A DNA stretch of 64,000 nucleotides from Alistipes sp. (GCF_020026455.1 NZ_JAHHQJ010000014.1:19718-83717), one strand, 5' to 3'. Shown: positions 26,020-37,919, counted from the stretch's first letter. The notes: generated by a model not told the origin, from the letters alone. Numbers and translations: made by a program.

Positions 26020-29000
26020 TTAGAAGTTGATTTTAGCGCCGAGCGAGAACGAGCGCACCTGCGGGAACTGTCCGCGGGCTTCGTTGTGCCCCGTGTATAT
26101 TTCGGGGTCGAAACCCGTGTACTTGGTGATTACGAATGGGTTCTGCACGTCGAAATAGACGCGGATGCTCTTGATGTACTTCTGGACCGGGCCGAACACT
26201 TTGCCCTGGATGGTGTAGCCGAGCGTGATGTTGCGGATGCGCATGAACGAGGCGCTCTCCATGTCGGCATTCACGCCGCAGCCGCCGGGGAGTGCTCCCA
26301 TCTTGCTGTAGGCGATACCCGGACGGGTTCCGTTGGGGTTGATCTGCGAGTTCCAGAGCCGGTAAGCGTACTTGTTGGTATTGGGCGCGGGGGTATTGGC
26401 CAGGGGTCCGGCCTGTGCTGCGCTCAGCGCCATGTTGTACTTGTAGGCGCCGAACTGTCCGTACATGAAGATGTCGAGGTCGAAATTCTTGTATATGAAT
26501 GTGTTTCCGAATCCCATGTAGAGGTCGGGCGCGGTGTTGCGCATGTGGATGTCGTTGATGTCGATGATGCCGTCTCCGTTTTTGTCGTCGATGATGGGGC
26601 ATCCGGGCATCTGGGCTGCGGCCTGAAGCGATTTCTGCGATTCGGGCATGTTGCTGCGGTCCATGTTGATGTAGCCGTCTATCTTGTAGTAGTACATGGC
26701 GGACAAGGGTTCGTTGTCGCGCTGCTGATAGGCCTGATAGTCGAAGTTGGGCATTCGTTTTTTCCAGAATTGCTGCACGCGCGAGAGGGTCAGGTTGGTT
26801 CTCCACTCGAATTTTCCCCTGAGGTTGACCGAGTTGAGTGCGATCTCCCAGCCGCGGCGGTAGAAATGCGCACCGTTGATCGGACGCGACGAGAAGATGG
26901 CCAGCGGCGATGTCGAAGCGTTGCCCAGCAGGTCTGTCACGTCGTTGCGGTAGAGGTCGAAACTACCCGACAGACGGTCGTCGAAGAGGTAGAAATCGAC
27001 ACCGATGTTCTTCATCGTGGTTTTCTGCCAGCTTACGTCGGGATAGTTGGCGCTTATCAGCTGGTAGGGGATGTAGAAGGTGGAGTTGCCGTCGAATGTC
27101 ACCTTGAAATCGCTGGGCCTGTAGACTCCGTAAAGCGAACTTCCGAGGTTGTCCTGTCCGGATTTGCCCCAACTGGCGCGGATTTTCAGCAGACTTATCC
27201 ATTCGACGTCGCGCAGGAACGATTCGTTGGATATTTTCCAGGCTGCCGATACCGAGGGAAACAACGCATATTTCTTGTCGGGGAAAAACTTGTCGGCTCC
27301 GTCCCGGCGGAGCGTTGCGGCAACCACGTAGCGGTCGAGGACATCGACGCTCAACTTGGCGAACTGCGAACGTTTCTGGTTCTTGCCCGTGTAGGAGGCC
27401 GGGGTTATTTTTCCGGCGGCCGATGAGATATTGTGTTCGTTGATTAGGTCGTTGGTGTCCTCGTACGAGACCGAATATCCTTCGTAGTCTTCGAGATACT
27501 TACCCATTCCGACCAGGGCGTCGACCTGGACGATGTCGGCGAATTTCTTCGAGAACTGGAGCATGATCTCCATTGTCTGGTTGCGTCGACGTTCGGATGC
27601 GATGTTTCCGCGCGCTTTGTACATGCGGTCGAAGAAGATCGACGACGGCACATAGGTCGCACGGCGCATGTTCTCCTGGTTGATGCCGTACACGCCCTTC
27701 AGGGTGATGTATTTTTTCCAGATATTCAGGTCGGCCGTGAAGTTGAGCATGTAGTCGTTCTGTTTGGTCTTGTCCTGAATATCGTCGTACGATGCGGGGT
27801 TGGGGACGCTGTTGAAAATGGAATACGAACCGTCCTCCTGCCGGATCGGGAGGTAGGAAGGGTAGAGAAGAGCCGAGCTGAGCGAACCTCCGGCCGTGTT
27901 GCCGCGGTTGCCGACGTCGTCGCCCACCATGCCGTTTGTATAATGGTTCTGGTTGGCGTTGAAGGCCGACGATAGTTTCAGGAACGGAAACAGCTGCACC
28001 CCTAAGTTGCCGCGGAACGTGTATTTGGTCATTCCCGAATTCGATACGGTTCCTTTTTGGTCGAAGTAGCTGCCGCCCATGTAGTAGGTGATGTGCTTCG
28101 TGCCGCCGCTCACCGTCAGGTTATGATTGGTCGAGTATCCGCTGCGCAGCACATAGTCGATCCAGTCGGTCGTCGTGGCCCCGGCGATCTCTTCGGGCGA
28201 GAATACGGGGGTCCAGCGTCCGTCGTAGGCCAGGCCGCCGTAGGGATACTGTTTGTTGTTGTAGAGGTAATTCTCTTTGCTGTAGACGTTTGCGATATTC
28301 ATGTACTCCTGGGCGTTGAGCACGTCGAGGTACTTGTAGTTGCGCGTGAAGGTATAGCTGCCTTCGTAGCTGATCCTGGGAGCACCTTCGGAGCCTTTTT
28401 TCGTCGTGATGAGGATCACGCCGTCGGCGGCCCCGATGCCGTAGATTGCGGCCGAAGCATCTTTCAGCACTTCGACCGACTCGATGTCCGCGGGGTTGAG
28501 TCCCGCCAGACCGGCGCGGTTGACGTTGCTCGGGAGTCCTGTTGCGCTTCCCAGCCCGATGGTGTTCGACGGCATGACGATGCCGTCGACGATGTAGATC
28601 GGGTTGCCCGCACCGCGGATCGAGATGTTCACCTTACCGTCGGGCTGCGAACTGTTTACCGTGGCCTGGAGACCTGCGGCGCGTCCCAGCAGCATCTGCG
28701 AGATGTTGCTGTTCGCCGCTTTCGGCACTTCATCGGGCTTCACCTGTGCGATGGCTGTGGTCAGATTGCGGCGCGACACCGTGCCGTAGCCCACGACAAC
28801 CACTTCGTCGACCAGTTTGACATCTTCGGTCAGATATACCTCGATCTCTGTCCCCGCCTCGGCGTGTACGCTCTGTGGCGTGTAGCCGATGTAGGAGATG
28901 CCGAGGACGAGGCTTTTGCTTCCTTCGATCCGGAAGCGGCCCTGCGAATCGGTCGTGGTTCCCCTGGAGGTTCCTTCGACGATCACCGTTGCCCCGACGA

Positions 29001-29376
29001 TGGGATCCTTGGTCTTCCGGTCCAGCACACGACCCTGTACACCGTCATCCTGCCGGCTCTCTTTTGCGGCAGCTTTGCGCCTGGTCAGCACGATCTGCTG
29101 TCCCTTGACCGTGTAGGCGATGTCGGTTCCGGAGAAAAGTTGCTCCAGCGCATCGGCCAGCGGGGCCTTCGTGACGTTGAGCGAGGCCGTTCTGTCGACC
29201 CCGACCACCTGCTTGTTGTAGAGGAACAGATATCCGCTTTGGGTCTCTATTGCATCCAGTATGTCCGTCAGCGGCACGTTCGATTTATTCATCGTGACGG
29301 TTTTGCTTTGGGCGTGTGCGGAACAGACCCAGAGCAGACACATGCACGTGAAGCACGTAAATAGGATGTGTTTCAT
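26020..29376 (-). CDS. SusC-like TonB-dependent transporter with STN domain
   Basis: 1118 residues from ATG 29376; the frame continues upstream but MKHILFTCFTCMCLLWVCSA is the signal peptide. Order: STN domain ~24-95 (VPLTDILDAIETQSGYLFLY), carboxypeptidase-regulatory-like domain ~105-185 (VQGRVLDRKTKDPIVGATVI), plug ~200-310 (LLGRAAGLQATVNSSQP; SIRGAGNPIYIVDG), then the 22-strand barrel ending in FSLGAKINF. Imports oligosaccharides with SusD. The STN domain signals to a FecR-type anti-sigma, and such a gene lies just upstream, so the locus should be induced by substrate transport through the paired ECF sigma. Confidence 0.96.
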   Translation of the reverse strand: MKHILFTCFTCMCLLWVCSAHAQSKTVTMNKSNVPLTDILDAIETQSGYLFLYNKQVVGVDRTASLNVTKAPLADALEQLFSGTDIAYTVKGQQIVLTRRKAAAKESRQDDGVQGRVLDRKTKDPIVGATVIVEGTSRGTTTDSQGRFRIEGSKSLVLGISYIGYTPQSVHAEAGTEIEVYLTEDVKLVDEVVVVGYGTVSRRNLTTAIAQVKPDEVPKAANSNISQMLLGRAAGLQATVNSSQPDGKVNISIRGAGNPIYIVDGIVMPSNTIGLGSATGLPSNVNRAGLAGLNPADIESVEVLKDASAAIYGIGAADGVILITTKKGSEGAPRISYEGSYTFTRNYKYLDVLNAQEYMNIANVYSKENYLYNNKQYPYGGLAYDGRWTPVFSPEEIAGATTTDWIDYVLRSGYSTNHNLTVSGGTKHITYYMGGSYFDQKGTVSNSGMTKYTFRGNLGVQLFPFLKLSSAFNANQNHYTNGMVGDDVGNRGNTAGGSLSSALLYPSYLPIRQEDGSYSIFNSVPNPASYDDIQDKTKQNDYMLNFTADLNIWKKYITLKGVYGINQENMRRATYVPSSIFFDRMYKARGNIASERRRNQTMEIMLQFSKKFADIVQVDALVGMGKYLEDYEGYSVSYEDTNDLINEHNISSAAGKITPASYTGKNQKRSQFAKLSVDVLDRYVVAATLRRDGADKFFPDKKYALFPSVSAAWKISNESFLRDVEWISLLKIRASWGKSGQDNLGSSLYGVYRPSDFKVTFDGNSTFYIPYQLISANYPDVSWQKTTMKNIGVDFYLFDDRLSGSFDLYRNDVTDLLGNASTSPLAIFSSRPINGAHFYRRGWEIALNSVNLRGKFEWRTNLTLSRVQQFWKKRMPNFDYQAYQQRDNEPLSAMYYYKIDGYINMDRSNMPESQKSLQAAAQMPGCPIIDDKNGDGIIDINDIHMRNTAPDLYMGFGNTFIYKNFDLDIFMYGQFGAYKYNMALSAAQAGPLANTPAPNTNKYAYRLWNSQINPNGTRPGIAYSKMGALPGGCGVNADMESASFMRIRNITLGYTIQGKVFGPVQKYIKSIRVYFDVQNPFVITKYTGFDPEIYTGHNEARGQFPQVRSFSLGAKINF

Positions 29377-29457
29377 GGTTGATGTTGTAGTTTTGTTTCG
29401 ATTGATTCGGTTTTTTGGGTGGATGGATGAGGTAAAAGGTTTTCTGCAATAACAAAT

Positions 29458-29482
29458 GGTTTGGTTTGGTTTGGTTTGGTTT
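29458..29482. repeat. GGTTT pentanucleotide repeat, five copies
   Basis: Five perfect tandem GGTTT units followed by a T-run, 82 bp upstream of the susC start codon and downstream of the fecR terminator (AAACC units when read on the susC strand). Confidence 0.95.
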
Positions 29483-29585
29483 TTTCGCGGTTCCAGGACC
29501 GCTGCTATGAATAAGACGAACCACGTGCAAAACCCCACATCTTTTTTCGCATTCTGTCCGGATCGGGGGAGCCATGCCGTCGAAA

Positions 29586-29619
29586 GAAAACGGGCCAACC
29601 GGTCGATTGGCCCGTTTTC
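29586..29619. terminator. Terminator between fecR-type gene and susC
   Basis: Perfect 13-bp stem GAAAACGGGCCAA / TTGGCCCGTTTTC with an 8-base loop, 16 bp after the anti-sigma stop. It implies that susC has its own promoter between 29377 and 29585. Confidence 0.85.
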
Positions 29620-29634
29620 ATTGGTTTTAAACGG

Positions 29635-30663
29635 TCATTGATTTTTGTATACGCGGATGATTTTTTTCGAGAATCCGCTGTCCGATTCCTGAACCTGGGG
29701 TTGTTCCTCGAAACGAATCGGCGCGCTGATTTCCAGCAGGCGCAGGATCTGGTCGAAGGTCTCGCCCCGGAAGGTTGCGCGGTAGACGTAGTCGCCCAGT
29801 TCCGGGTCCATGAGTTCGAATTGCACCCGGTATATCTGGCCCAGCCGGTTGAAAACCTCGTTCAGACTGTCGTCGCGGAAGGCGAGAATGCCGTCTTTCC
29901 ACGAAATCTTCCGGAACGAGTCCGTATCGGTTATCCGCATCGTGCCATCGGTACGATAACTCAGCTGCTGTTCGGGCAGAAGTCGGTTTTCCTTGCCGCC
30001 TGCCGCAACGTCCACCTTGCCGCTGACCAGCGTCACGACGATCTCACGGAGCATGTCGTAGGCGTTGATATTGAAAGCCGTGCCTTTGGCCGTGACGCTC
30101 AGGCCGCCGACTTCGACGATAAACGGTCGCTTTTCATCGGCGTGAACTTCGAAATAGGCCTCTCCGGTCATCCGCACCGTGCGTTGCTCGCCGGGGCGGA
30201 AACTGGAGGGGTATTCGAGTGAACTTCCCGTGTTGATCCATGCGCGCGAGCTGTCGGGCAGCACGATGCTTGTCATGGTTCCGTAGGGAGCCGTCACTTC
30301 GTGGACGGCAATAGCCTCTCCGCTGTGATCCGCCGCCTTCCACGCGAAGAACAGCGAGGCGGCCAGCAGCGGGAGGAACAGCACGGCGGCAATGCGGCGG
30401 AACCGGTCGGCGAATGTCGTCCGGGGCACAATCTGCCGCGGCGTTTGCGTGCGTTTTGCCAGCACTTTGCGCAGTGCTGCGTCGGTGTCGATCCGCTGGG
30501 GGTCGAAAGCCGGACGGGTCGCTTCCCACAGGTTTTTCAGCCGGAGGAATTCTTCGCGCAGCGTTTCCGACCGGTCCAGTTCGGCTCGGAGCTTTTCGCG
30601 TTCCTGTTCCGTGGCATCTCCTGCGAGGTATCTGGCTATTAGTATGTTTTGTTGTTCGTCCAT
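29635..30663 (-). CDS. FecR-family anti-sigma factor
   Basis: 342 residues. N-terminal cytosolic sigma-binding part (1-90), one membrane helix at about 91-108 (IAAVLFLPLLAASLFFAW), periplasmic FecR domain (EVTAPYGTMTSIVLPDSSRA; FEVHADEKRPFIVEVGGLSV) and a C-terminal DUF4974/secretin-like domain (VYRATFRGETFDQILRLLE) that contacts the STN domain of the paired transporter. It holds or activates the ECF sigma encoded 58 bp upstream. Confidence 0.94.
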   Translation of the reverse strand: MDEQQNILIARYLAGDATEQEREKLRAELDRSETLREEFLRLKNLWEATRPAFDPQRIDTDAALRKVLAKRTQTPRQIVPRTTFADRFRRIAAVLFLPLLAASLFFAWKAADHSGEAIAVHEVTAPYGTMTSIVLPDSSRAWINTGSSLEYPSSFRPGEQRTVRMTGEAYFEVHADEKRPFIVEVGGLSVTAKGTAFNINAYDMLREIVVTLVSGKVDVAAGGKENRLLPEQQLSYRTDGTMRITDTDSFRKISWKDGILAFRDDSLNEVFNRLGQIYRVQFELMDPELGDYVYRATFRGETFDQILRLLEISAPIRFEEQPQVQESDSGFSKKIIRVYKNQ

Positions 30664-30721
30664 GCGTCCTTGTGGTCTTGAAAATATACTCTGGTCTTAT
30701 ATATGACGGTTTGGCGGGGTT

Positions 30722-31306
30722 TTACCACATGCCCGGGAGCAAAATAATGTATATTGCGAAATAGAATTCGCCCAGATAGATTCTGAGCAGATTCAGAGCA
30801 TCGCCGATGCGCACTTCGACGGTCCGCACCGAGACATTCTGCCGTTCGGCTATTTCCCGGTACCTGAGGTTCTGAAAGCGGTTCATTTCGAAGCATTCTC
30901 TCATCTTTCGGGGCAGTTTCTCCAGTGCTTGCTGCAAATGGTCGTTCAGATCGGAGTAGAGGATATAGCGGGACGTATCGTGGTCGCCTAATACGCTTCT
31001 GCGGAGGGTTTCCTGCTGGTGTGCCGAGACGATTTTCCGGTGGCGGATCTCCTCGATGCAGCTGTTGCGCACGGCGCTCAGGAGGTAGGATTTCAGCGAA
31101 GTCTCGATCCGTATCCGGCTGCGATTGTCCCACAACCTGAGAAAGATGGTCTGCACGATGTCCTCGCACACCTCCTGTTCGTGGAGGATCGTTCCTGCGA
31201 ACAACACCAGGTCCTTGTAGTATTTCCGGAACAGAGTGGCAAACGCCTCGTCGCTGTCGGTGCCCATGTTGCACAACAACACACCGTCCTCGTTGATATC
31301 CGCCAT
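30722..31306 (-). CDS. ECF sigma factor (sigma-70 family, FecI-like)
   Basis: 194 residues. Region 2 (FATLFRKYYKDLVLFAGTIL; EDIVQTIFLRLWDNR) and region 4 (LPRKMRECFEMNRFQNLRYR; IAERQNVSVRTVEVRIGDAL) are clear. The last ~15 residues (FYFAIYIILLPGMW) are hydrophobic, a feature of Bacteroidetes ECF sigmas. Expected to transcribe susC and the following genes. First gene of the regulatory pair; divergent from the surface lipoprotein gene at 31496, so both could share regulation. Confidence 0.94.
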   Translation of the reverse strand: MADINEDGVLLCNMGTDSDEAFATLFRKYYKDLVLFAGTILHEQEVCEDIVQTIFLRLWDNRSRIRIETSLKSYLLSAVRNSCIEEIRHRKIVSAHQQETLRRSVLGDHDTSRYILYSDLNDHLQQALEKLPRKMRECFEMNRFQNLRYREIAERQNVSVRTVEVRIGDALNLLRIYLGEFYFAIYIILLPGMW

Positions 31307-31495
31307 TTTGTGAGTTTGTTTCGTGTCTGCGCGTGGGCCGTATTGTCTGTCGGCCGCTCCGATTTGAATACAATATTACGCAAATTTTGCGAAAATAAAA
31401 ATTTATGTGGGTTTTTGCCGCCGGTTCGTCTTATATGTGGATGGAGTTTTAAAAGGTTTTGAAAAACCGTTTAATTTTTAACTATTGACTGAATT

Positions 31496-32902
31496 ATGAA
31501 ACGAAAACTGAGGAATATATGCAGGGTGTTTCCCCTTGTGCTCGTGGCGTTTTGCACCCTGATTTCCTGTAAGGACGAGGATGTTCCCGATGTGATGTGG
31601 CCCGAGTGGCCGGTCGTATCGGCTCCGGAGGTCGTCACGGCGACGCTCAAGCCCGCCGCCGGTTCCGGAGCGGAGGTTGTGGCCGGAAGCAGCGTGTGTT
31701 TTCGGGCGCACATCACCGATTCCGACAACGAAGTGCGCCGTGCGACGCTGACCGTGACGGTGGGCGGCAACGAGATTGTCTCCGAACAGTTCCGCCTGAC
31801 GGGAAGCGCAGCCGATGTCGAACATACGTTCACGGTTCCGTTTGTCTCGGGTATGGACGGAGACGTTTATCCCGCGGTGAAGCTCGATGTGATCAATTCC
31901 CTCCACAAAACCGCTTCAGTGACGCTTCCCGAAGCGCAGAACGTACTGGTCAAACGTCCTGTCCTGGGCGACAAGGTCTACCTTGTGACCGGGGACGGCG
32001 ATGTCTACGAACTGCCCCGCAGTGCCGGCAACCTCTATTCGAAGGAGGTCAAGGCGCCTTATTTCGAAACCTACAAGATCGCCGCAAAACTCACCGCCGA
32101 CCGTAAGATCGACTACTCTTCGCCTGTCTGGGGCTTCGTCGACGGTCGGGTGGCGGTCGTCTCCGACGCTTCGGCGGCGGGGATTCCTTCCGGGATCCAT
32201 CCGGCGGCGGTCATCAAGAAGATGAATTTCGATGCCGTCGGCTTCCGCACGGTGCTCGACCTGGCCGTGGTCTTCGGCGACACCGAGTTGCAACCCTCCT
32301 CCTGTAACGGCTACCAGGAGGCAACGCTTCCGCTCGCCTCCGGACAGACTTATACCGTCACGGGCATCGGCGATATCGCTACGGCGATCGATCCCAATTT
32401 CTTCGAGCCGGTTTCCGAATCGGAGGTGAAATTCCTGGGTCTCGACGGGGAGTATACGCTTTACTATAACCTTGCCCAATCGCGCCTTTATGTCGAGCAG
32501 CGGGGTGCGACCTATCCCGCAGCGCTGTGGATCTCGGGCATGGGTCTCGGTTTCCCGCAGCCGCCCTATTCGCTCGATATCGACTGGTCGGGCAACGGCT
32601 GGAACTGGTCGGTCGACGTTCACCAGCGTTCGTTCTGCAGGAAGACCGGCGACGGAGAGTTTGAAGCCCTGCTCTACCTTTCGTCCAACATCAACCTCAA
32701 GATTTTCCAGCAGTGCGGCTGGGGCGGTGAATTCCAGTCCTATAACTTCACCAAGTCTCCCGAAAATATCCTTGTCGACGGCATCGAGCCGAGCGACGGC
32801 CACAAGACGGGCGACTTTGCGACGGGGCCGGCCTTCACCGAAGGCGTCTATCTGCTCCGCCTGAATTTCAACCGGATGACGATCGAGATTATCCGCCGAT
32901 AA
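31496..32902 (+). CDS. PUL surface lipoprotein, DUF5125/DUF5121-like
   Basis: 468 residues; signal peptide with lipobox LISC (Cys25). An Ig-like N-terminal region (~45-150: ATLKPAAGSGAEVVAGSSVC; LTVTVGGNEIVSEQFRLTG) is followed by domains with PVLGDKVYLVTGDGDVYELP, EYTLYYNLAQSRLYVEQRG and a Trp-rich region (DIDWSGNGWNWSVDVHQR; QQCGWGGEFQSYNF). This layout is like the SusE/SusF-type glycan-binding lipoproteins of PULs carrying DUF5125 and DUF5121; assignment rests on resemblance. Likely a surface glycan-binding protein. Co-oriented with the GH2 gene but separated by a terminator. Confidence 0.72.
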   Translation: MKRKLRNICRVFPLVLVAFCTLISCKDEDVPDVMWPEWPVVSAPEVVTATLKPAAGSGAEVVAGSSVCFRAHITDSDNEVRRATLTVTVGGNEIVSEQFRLTGSAADVEHTFTVPFVSGMDGDVYPAVKLDVINSLHKTASVTLPEAQNVLVKRPVLGDKVYLVTGDGDVYELPRSAGNLYSKEVKAPYFETYKIAAKLTADRKIDYSSPVWGFVDGRVAVVSDASAAGIPSGIHPAAVIKKMNFDAVGFRTVLDLAVVFGDTELQPSSCNGYQEATLPLASGQTYTVTGIGDIATAIDPNFFEPVSESEVKFLGLDGEYTLYYNLAQSRLYVEQRGATYPAALWISGMGLGFPQPPYSLDIDWSGNGWNWSVDVHQRSFCRKTGDGEFEALLYLSSNINLKIFQQCGWGGEFQSYNFTKSPENILVDGIEPSDGHKTGDFATGPAFTEGVYLLRLNFNRMTIEIIRR

Positions 32903-32929
32903 CCGGCTTTTTTCTGAAACAGTCACGCG

Positions 32930-32961
32930 CAGGGCGGTTCTCGGTAGGACCGCCCTGTTTT
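32930..32961 (+). terminator. Terminator after the PUL surface lipoprotein gene
   Basis: Stem CAGGGCGGT / ACCGCCCTG, 10-base loop, followed by TTTT. It lies just before the GH2 start at 32974. Confidence 0.75.
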
Positions 32962-32973
32962 AAGACCCAACCT

Positions 32974-36240
<3,267 letters not shown>

Positions 36241-36309
36241 AATACGCTGCTTGTGAGCTGCTCGAATGCAAGGCCGATTCTACCGGGGGCCATGTCGCGC
36301 AACGGATCA

Positions 36310-36374
36310 TTCCCCGGCTTCATCCTTTGGGATCTGCTGCCTGAGCAAAGCAGCCTGCTCTACCAACCGGGGAA
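36310..36374 (-). ncRNA. Putative structured RNA, tRNA-like three-way junction
   Basis: Perfect outer stem TTCCCCGG / CCGGGGAA (36310-36317 with 36367-36374) encloses two hairpins: ATCC-loop-GGAT and a GCTGC / GCAGC stem. On the minus strand the second hairpin gains a T-G pair and a 7-base loop TTGCTCA, and is preceded by TTGGTAGAGCAG, which looks like a tRNA D-loop. It lacks a D stem and a proper T-loop, so it is not a normal tRNA. It could be a tRNA remnant, a regulatory RNA, or chance. Confidence 0.3.
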
Positions 36375-36486
36375 ATAGCCGGAGGAGCCGATGATCGAAC
36401 AATGCTTTCCGAAAATCGGTGCCGGACAGCTCTTTTGCACTCCTCATACCTCTATTATTTAACATAATGAATATATTAATTCAATT

Positions 36487-36494
36487 ACCTTTGT
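36487..36494 (+). promoter_or_regulatory. Promoter-like -7 box without an obvious gene
   Basis: TACCTTTG in an AT-rich setting; an operator-like palindrome lies 33 bp downstream at 36528-36541. No protein gene follows on the plus strand before the antisense XRE gene. Confidence 0.35.
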
Positions 36495-36527
36495 ACTGTA
36501 TTGATGTTGTATTGAGGCTAAAATCCT

Positions 36528-36541
36528 TTACAACTGTAACT
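36528..36541. promoter_or_regulatory. Operator-like palindrome
   Basis: TTTACAACTGTAAC, matching the TTTACAAGTGTAAA motif at 12 of 14 bases; the most distant member of the set, on the other side of the XRE gene. Confidence 0.45.
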
Positions 36542-36997
36542 GATCACAGTTAACTGGTCTATACGGATCTATTTTGTGGATCATCTAATCCAACAGATCA
36601 TCACTCGGTATTATGAATGATCTATACAGATCGTTACCCGCATGCACCCGCTTGTCGTCATGACCAAACTACTGGCCGCCCATCCCAAGCAAACCACGGC
36701 GTTCCGGTTCGGACGATGAAGATTTAAGCTCGACATGCCGCTGTTTTGCCATAGGCAACGCACCGGCTTCAGACCCAACAAGCGACAATGCACCGGATTT
36801 CAACTTTTACCGCTCCCTCGGCTTTGCCTCGTGACCTTCCTGCAATTGGAACCGGAGCACCCCGATTGAACCGAAGCATCCCGAGTCAAGGATGCTTTTC
36901 TGAAGGATGCTTTAAGTTCGCTTGTGGTGCCAGACAAATGGATTACCGGATCTTCCCGTGCGTGCCATATTCACAAAAATATTTCGGACGATAGCTT

Positions 36998-37453
36998 TTA
37001 GCGCTTTGTCGGCGTGAAACTCTCGAAGGTGAGGTCGTCGTACAATATTACGATCCGCCGGATGGCGACATCTGTCCGTGTGCCGGGAAATGGAACCGTT
37101 GCCTGCGGAGTGGAATTTTCGGTCGCGGCTGCAGCCGGCTCCTGATGCGGTGGATTGATCCCTGTATTCCGCTCGGGACCGAACAGCCCTTCGGAGATCG
37201 ATGCGCCGGATGCAAGGGTCGGTGCGGATTGTTCGGGCTTGCTGTCGCGATACATCTTGTCGGAGTCGAGCAGCAGCCAGTCGGGATTAATCCGCGGGAA
37301 CCTCCGGAGAATCTTCTGGAGCAAATCGAATCCCGGTTTGTTTCGTCCGGCGAGAATATGGGAAATTCCCGCAGGATTGATTCCGAGCAGTTCCGCGAGC
37401 TGGCTCGGCTTCAATCCTTCGTTTTTCATCAGATCGAGCAATTTTTCCCTCAT
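36998..37453 (-). CDS. XRE-type helix-turn-helix regulator
   Basis: 151 residues. The N-terminal HTH is clear (LLDLMKNEGLKPSQLAELLG INPAGISHILAGRNKPGFDL), followed by LRRFPRINPDWLLLDSDKMY, a linker of low complexity, and a conserved-looking C-terminal strand pair RRIVILYDDLTFESFTPTKR. Proteins of this shape are common in Bacteroidales and lack assigned targets. The gene lies in an AT-rich island unlike its GC-rich neighbours. Its -7 box TATATTTG (minus strand, 37469-37476) is covered by a palindromic site that recurs through the region, so autoregulation is likely. Confidence 0.85.
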   Translation of the reverse strand: MREKLLDLMKNEGLKPSQLAELLGINPAGISHILAGRNKPGFDLLQKILRRFPRINPDWLLLDSDKMYRDSKPEQSAPTLASGASISEGLFGPERNTGINPPHQEPAAAATENSTPQATVPFPGTRTDVAIRRIVILYDDLTFESFTPTKR

Positions 37454-37464
37454 CAGCGCAATTT

Positions 37465-37478
37465 TTTACAAATATAAA
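37465..37478. promoter_or_regulatory. Operator-like site over the XRE promoter
   Basis: TTTACAAATATAAA, 12 of 14 match to TTTACAAGTGTAAA; it fully covers the minus-strand -7 box TATATTTG at 37469-37476. Confidence 0.6.
37469..37476 (-). promoter_or_regulatory. -7 box of the XRE regulator promoter
   Basis: TATATTTG on the minus strand, 16 bp before the XRE start codon, so a leader of only a few bases. Confidence 0.55.
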
Positions 37479-37505
37479 TGCTTTTCTTTTGTAAAACAAG
37501 AAAAA

Positions 37506-37519
37506 TCTACATTTGTAAA
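37506..37519. promoter_or_regulatory. Operator-like site overlapping a plus-strand -7 box
   Basis: Minus-strand reading TTTACAAATGTAGA; the plus strand has TACATTTG (37508-37515) inside the same site. Confidence 0.5.
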
Positions 37520-37541
37520 ATGTTAATAAGTGTCGATAAAG

Positions 37542-37555
37542 TTTACAAGTGTAAA
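37542..37555. promoter_or_regulatory. Operator-like perfect palindrome
   Basis: TTTACAAGTGTAAA: arms TTTACA and TGTAAA are perfect inverted copies. It is taken as the model of the set. Confidence 0.6.
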
Positions 37556-37833
37556 TCAATTAATATGGTTAAATTTCTTCGATAGCTATTATATAAACTA
37601 TTTATTTATATAAAATAGATTAAAATCCTTGTTTATATGTAATTATAGTGTGTAATATCCTATGTATGCCCCTGCTGTCGACTATTACGTGTTTTGACCT
37701 CGTATTATTTAACTGATGCTTTATATGATTTATGTAAATAGCTGGTTATTAATACTTCTTTTTGATGTTATTCAATGGTTTGATCCTTGCGGGCTTGCCT
37801 CTGATCTGACATTTCCGCTCCTTGAGGTAGTTT

Positions 37834-37847
37834 GTTACAAGTGTAAC
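37834..37847. promoter_or_regulatory. Operator-like perfect palindrome
   Basis: GTTACAAGTGTAAC: a perfect inverted repeat with the same core TTACAAGTGTAA. Confidence 0.6.
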
Positions 37848-37875
37848 TATTAACAGAGGCTACAAACAAATGTTT

Positions 37876-37889
37876 TTTACAAAAGTAAT
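37876..37889. promoter_or_regulatory. Weaker operator-like site
   Basis: TTTACAAAAGTAAT, 11 of 14 match to the model palindrome. Confidence 0.4.
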
Positions 37890-37919
37890 TACAGATGGAA
37901 ATAAAACTCTTTTTGAGTG

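Larger units (their letters stand above)
36241..36997. other. Gene-poor stretch between the GH2 gene and the XRE regulator
   Basis: About 750 bp without a supportable protein gene: open frames are short and compositionally odd. It contains a tRNA-like fold at 36310-36374, an AT-rich zone 36430-36650 with a promoter-like box at 36487-36494, one operator-like palindrome (36528-36541), an adjacent inverted repeat AACTG-ATCA-CAGTT (36540-36553), and repeated TCTATACnGATC words near 36558 and 36625. Confidence 0.6.

Noticed and set aside
24296..27426. Two long plus-strand frames opposite susC/susD
   Set aside because: SusC and SusD similarity on the minus strand is unambiguous; the plus frames are shadows rich in Val, Arg and His.
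36612..36997. Short plus-strand ORFs behind the orphan promoter box (16-68 codons)
   Set aside because: Odd composition, no start signals, no recognisable similarity and overlap with the XRE gene for the longest one.
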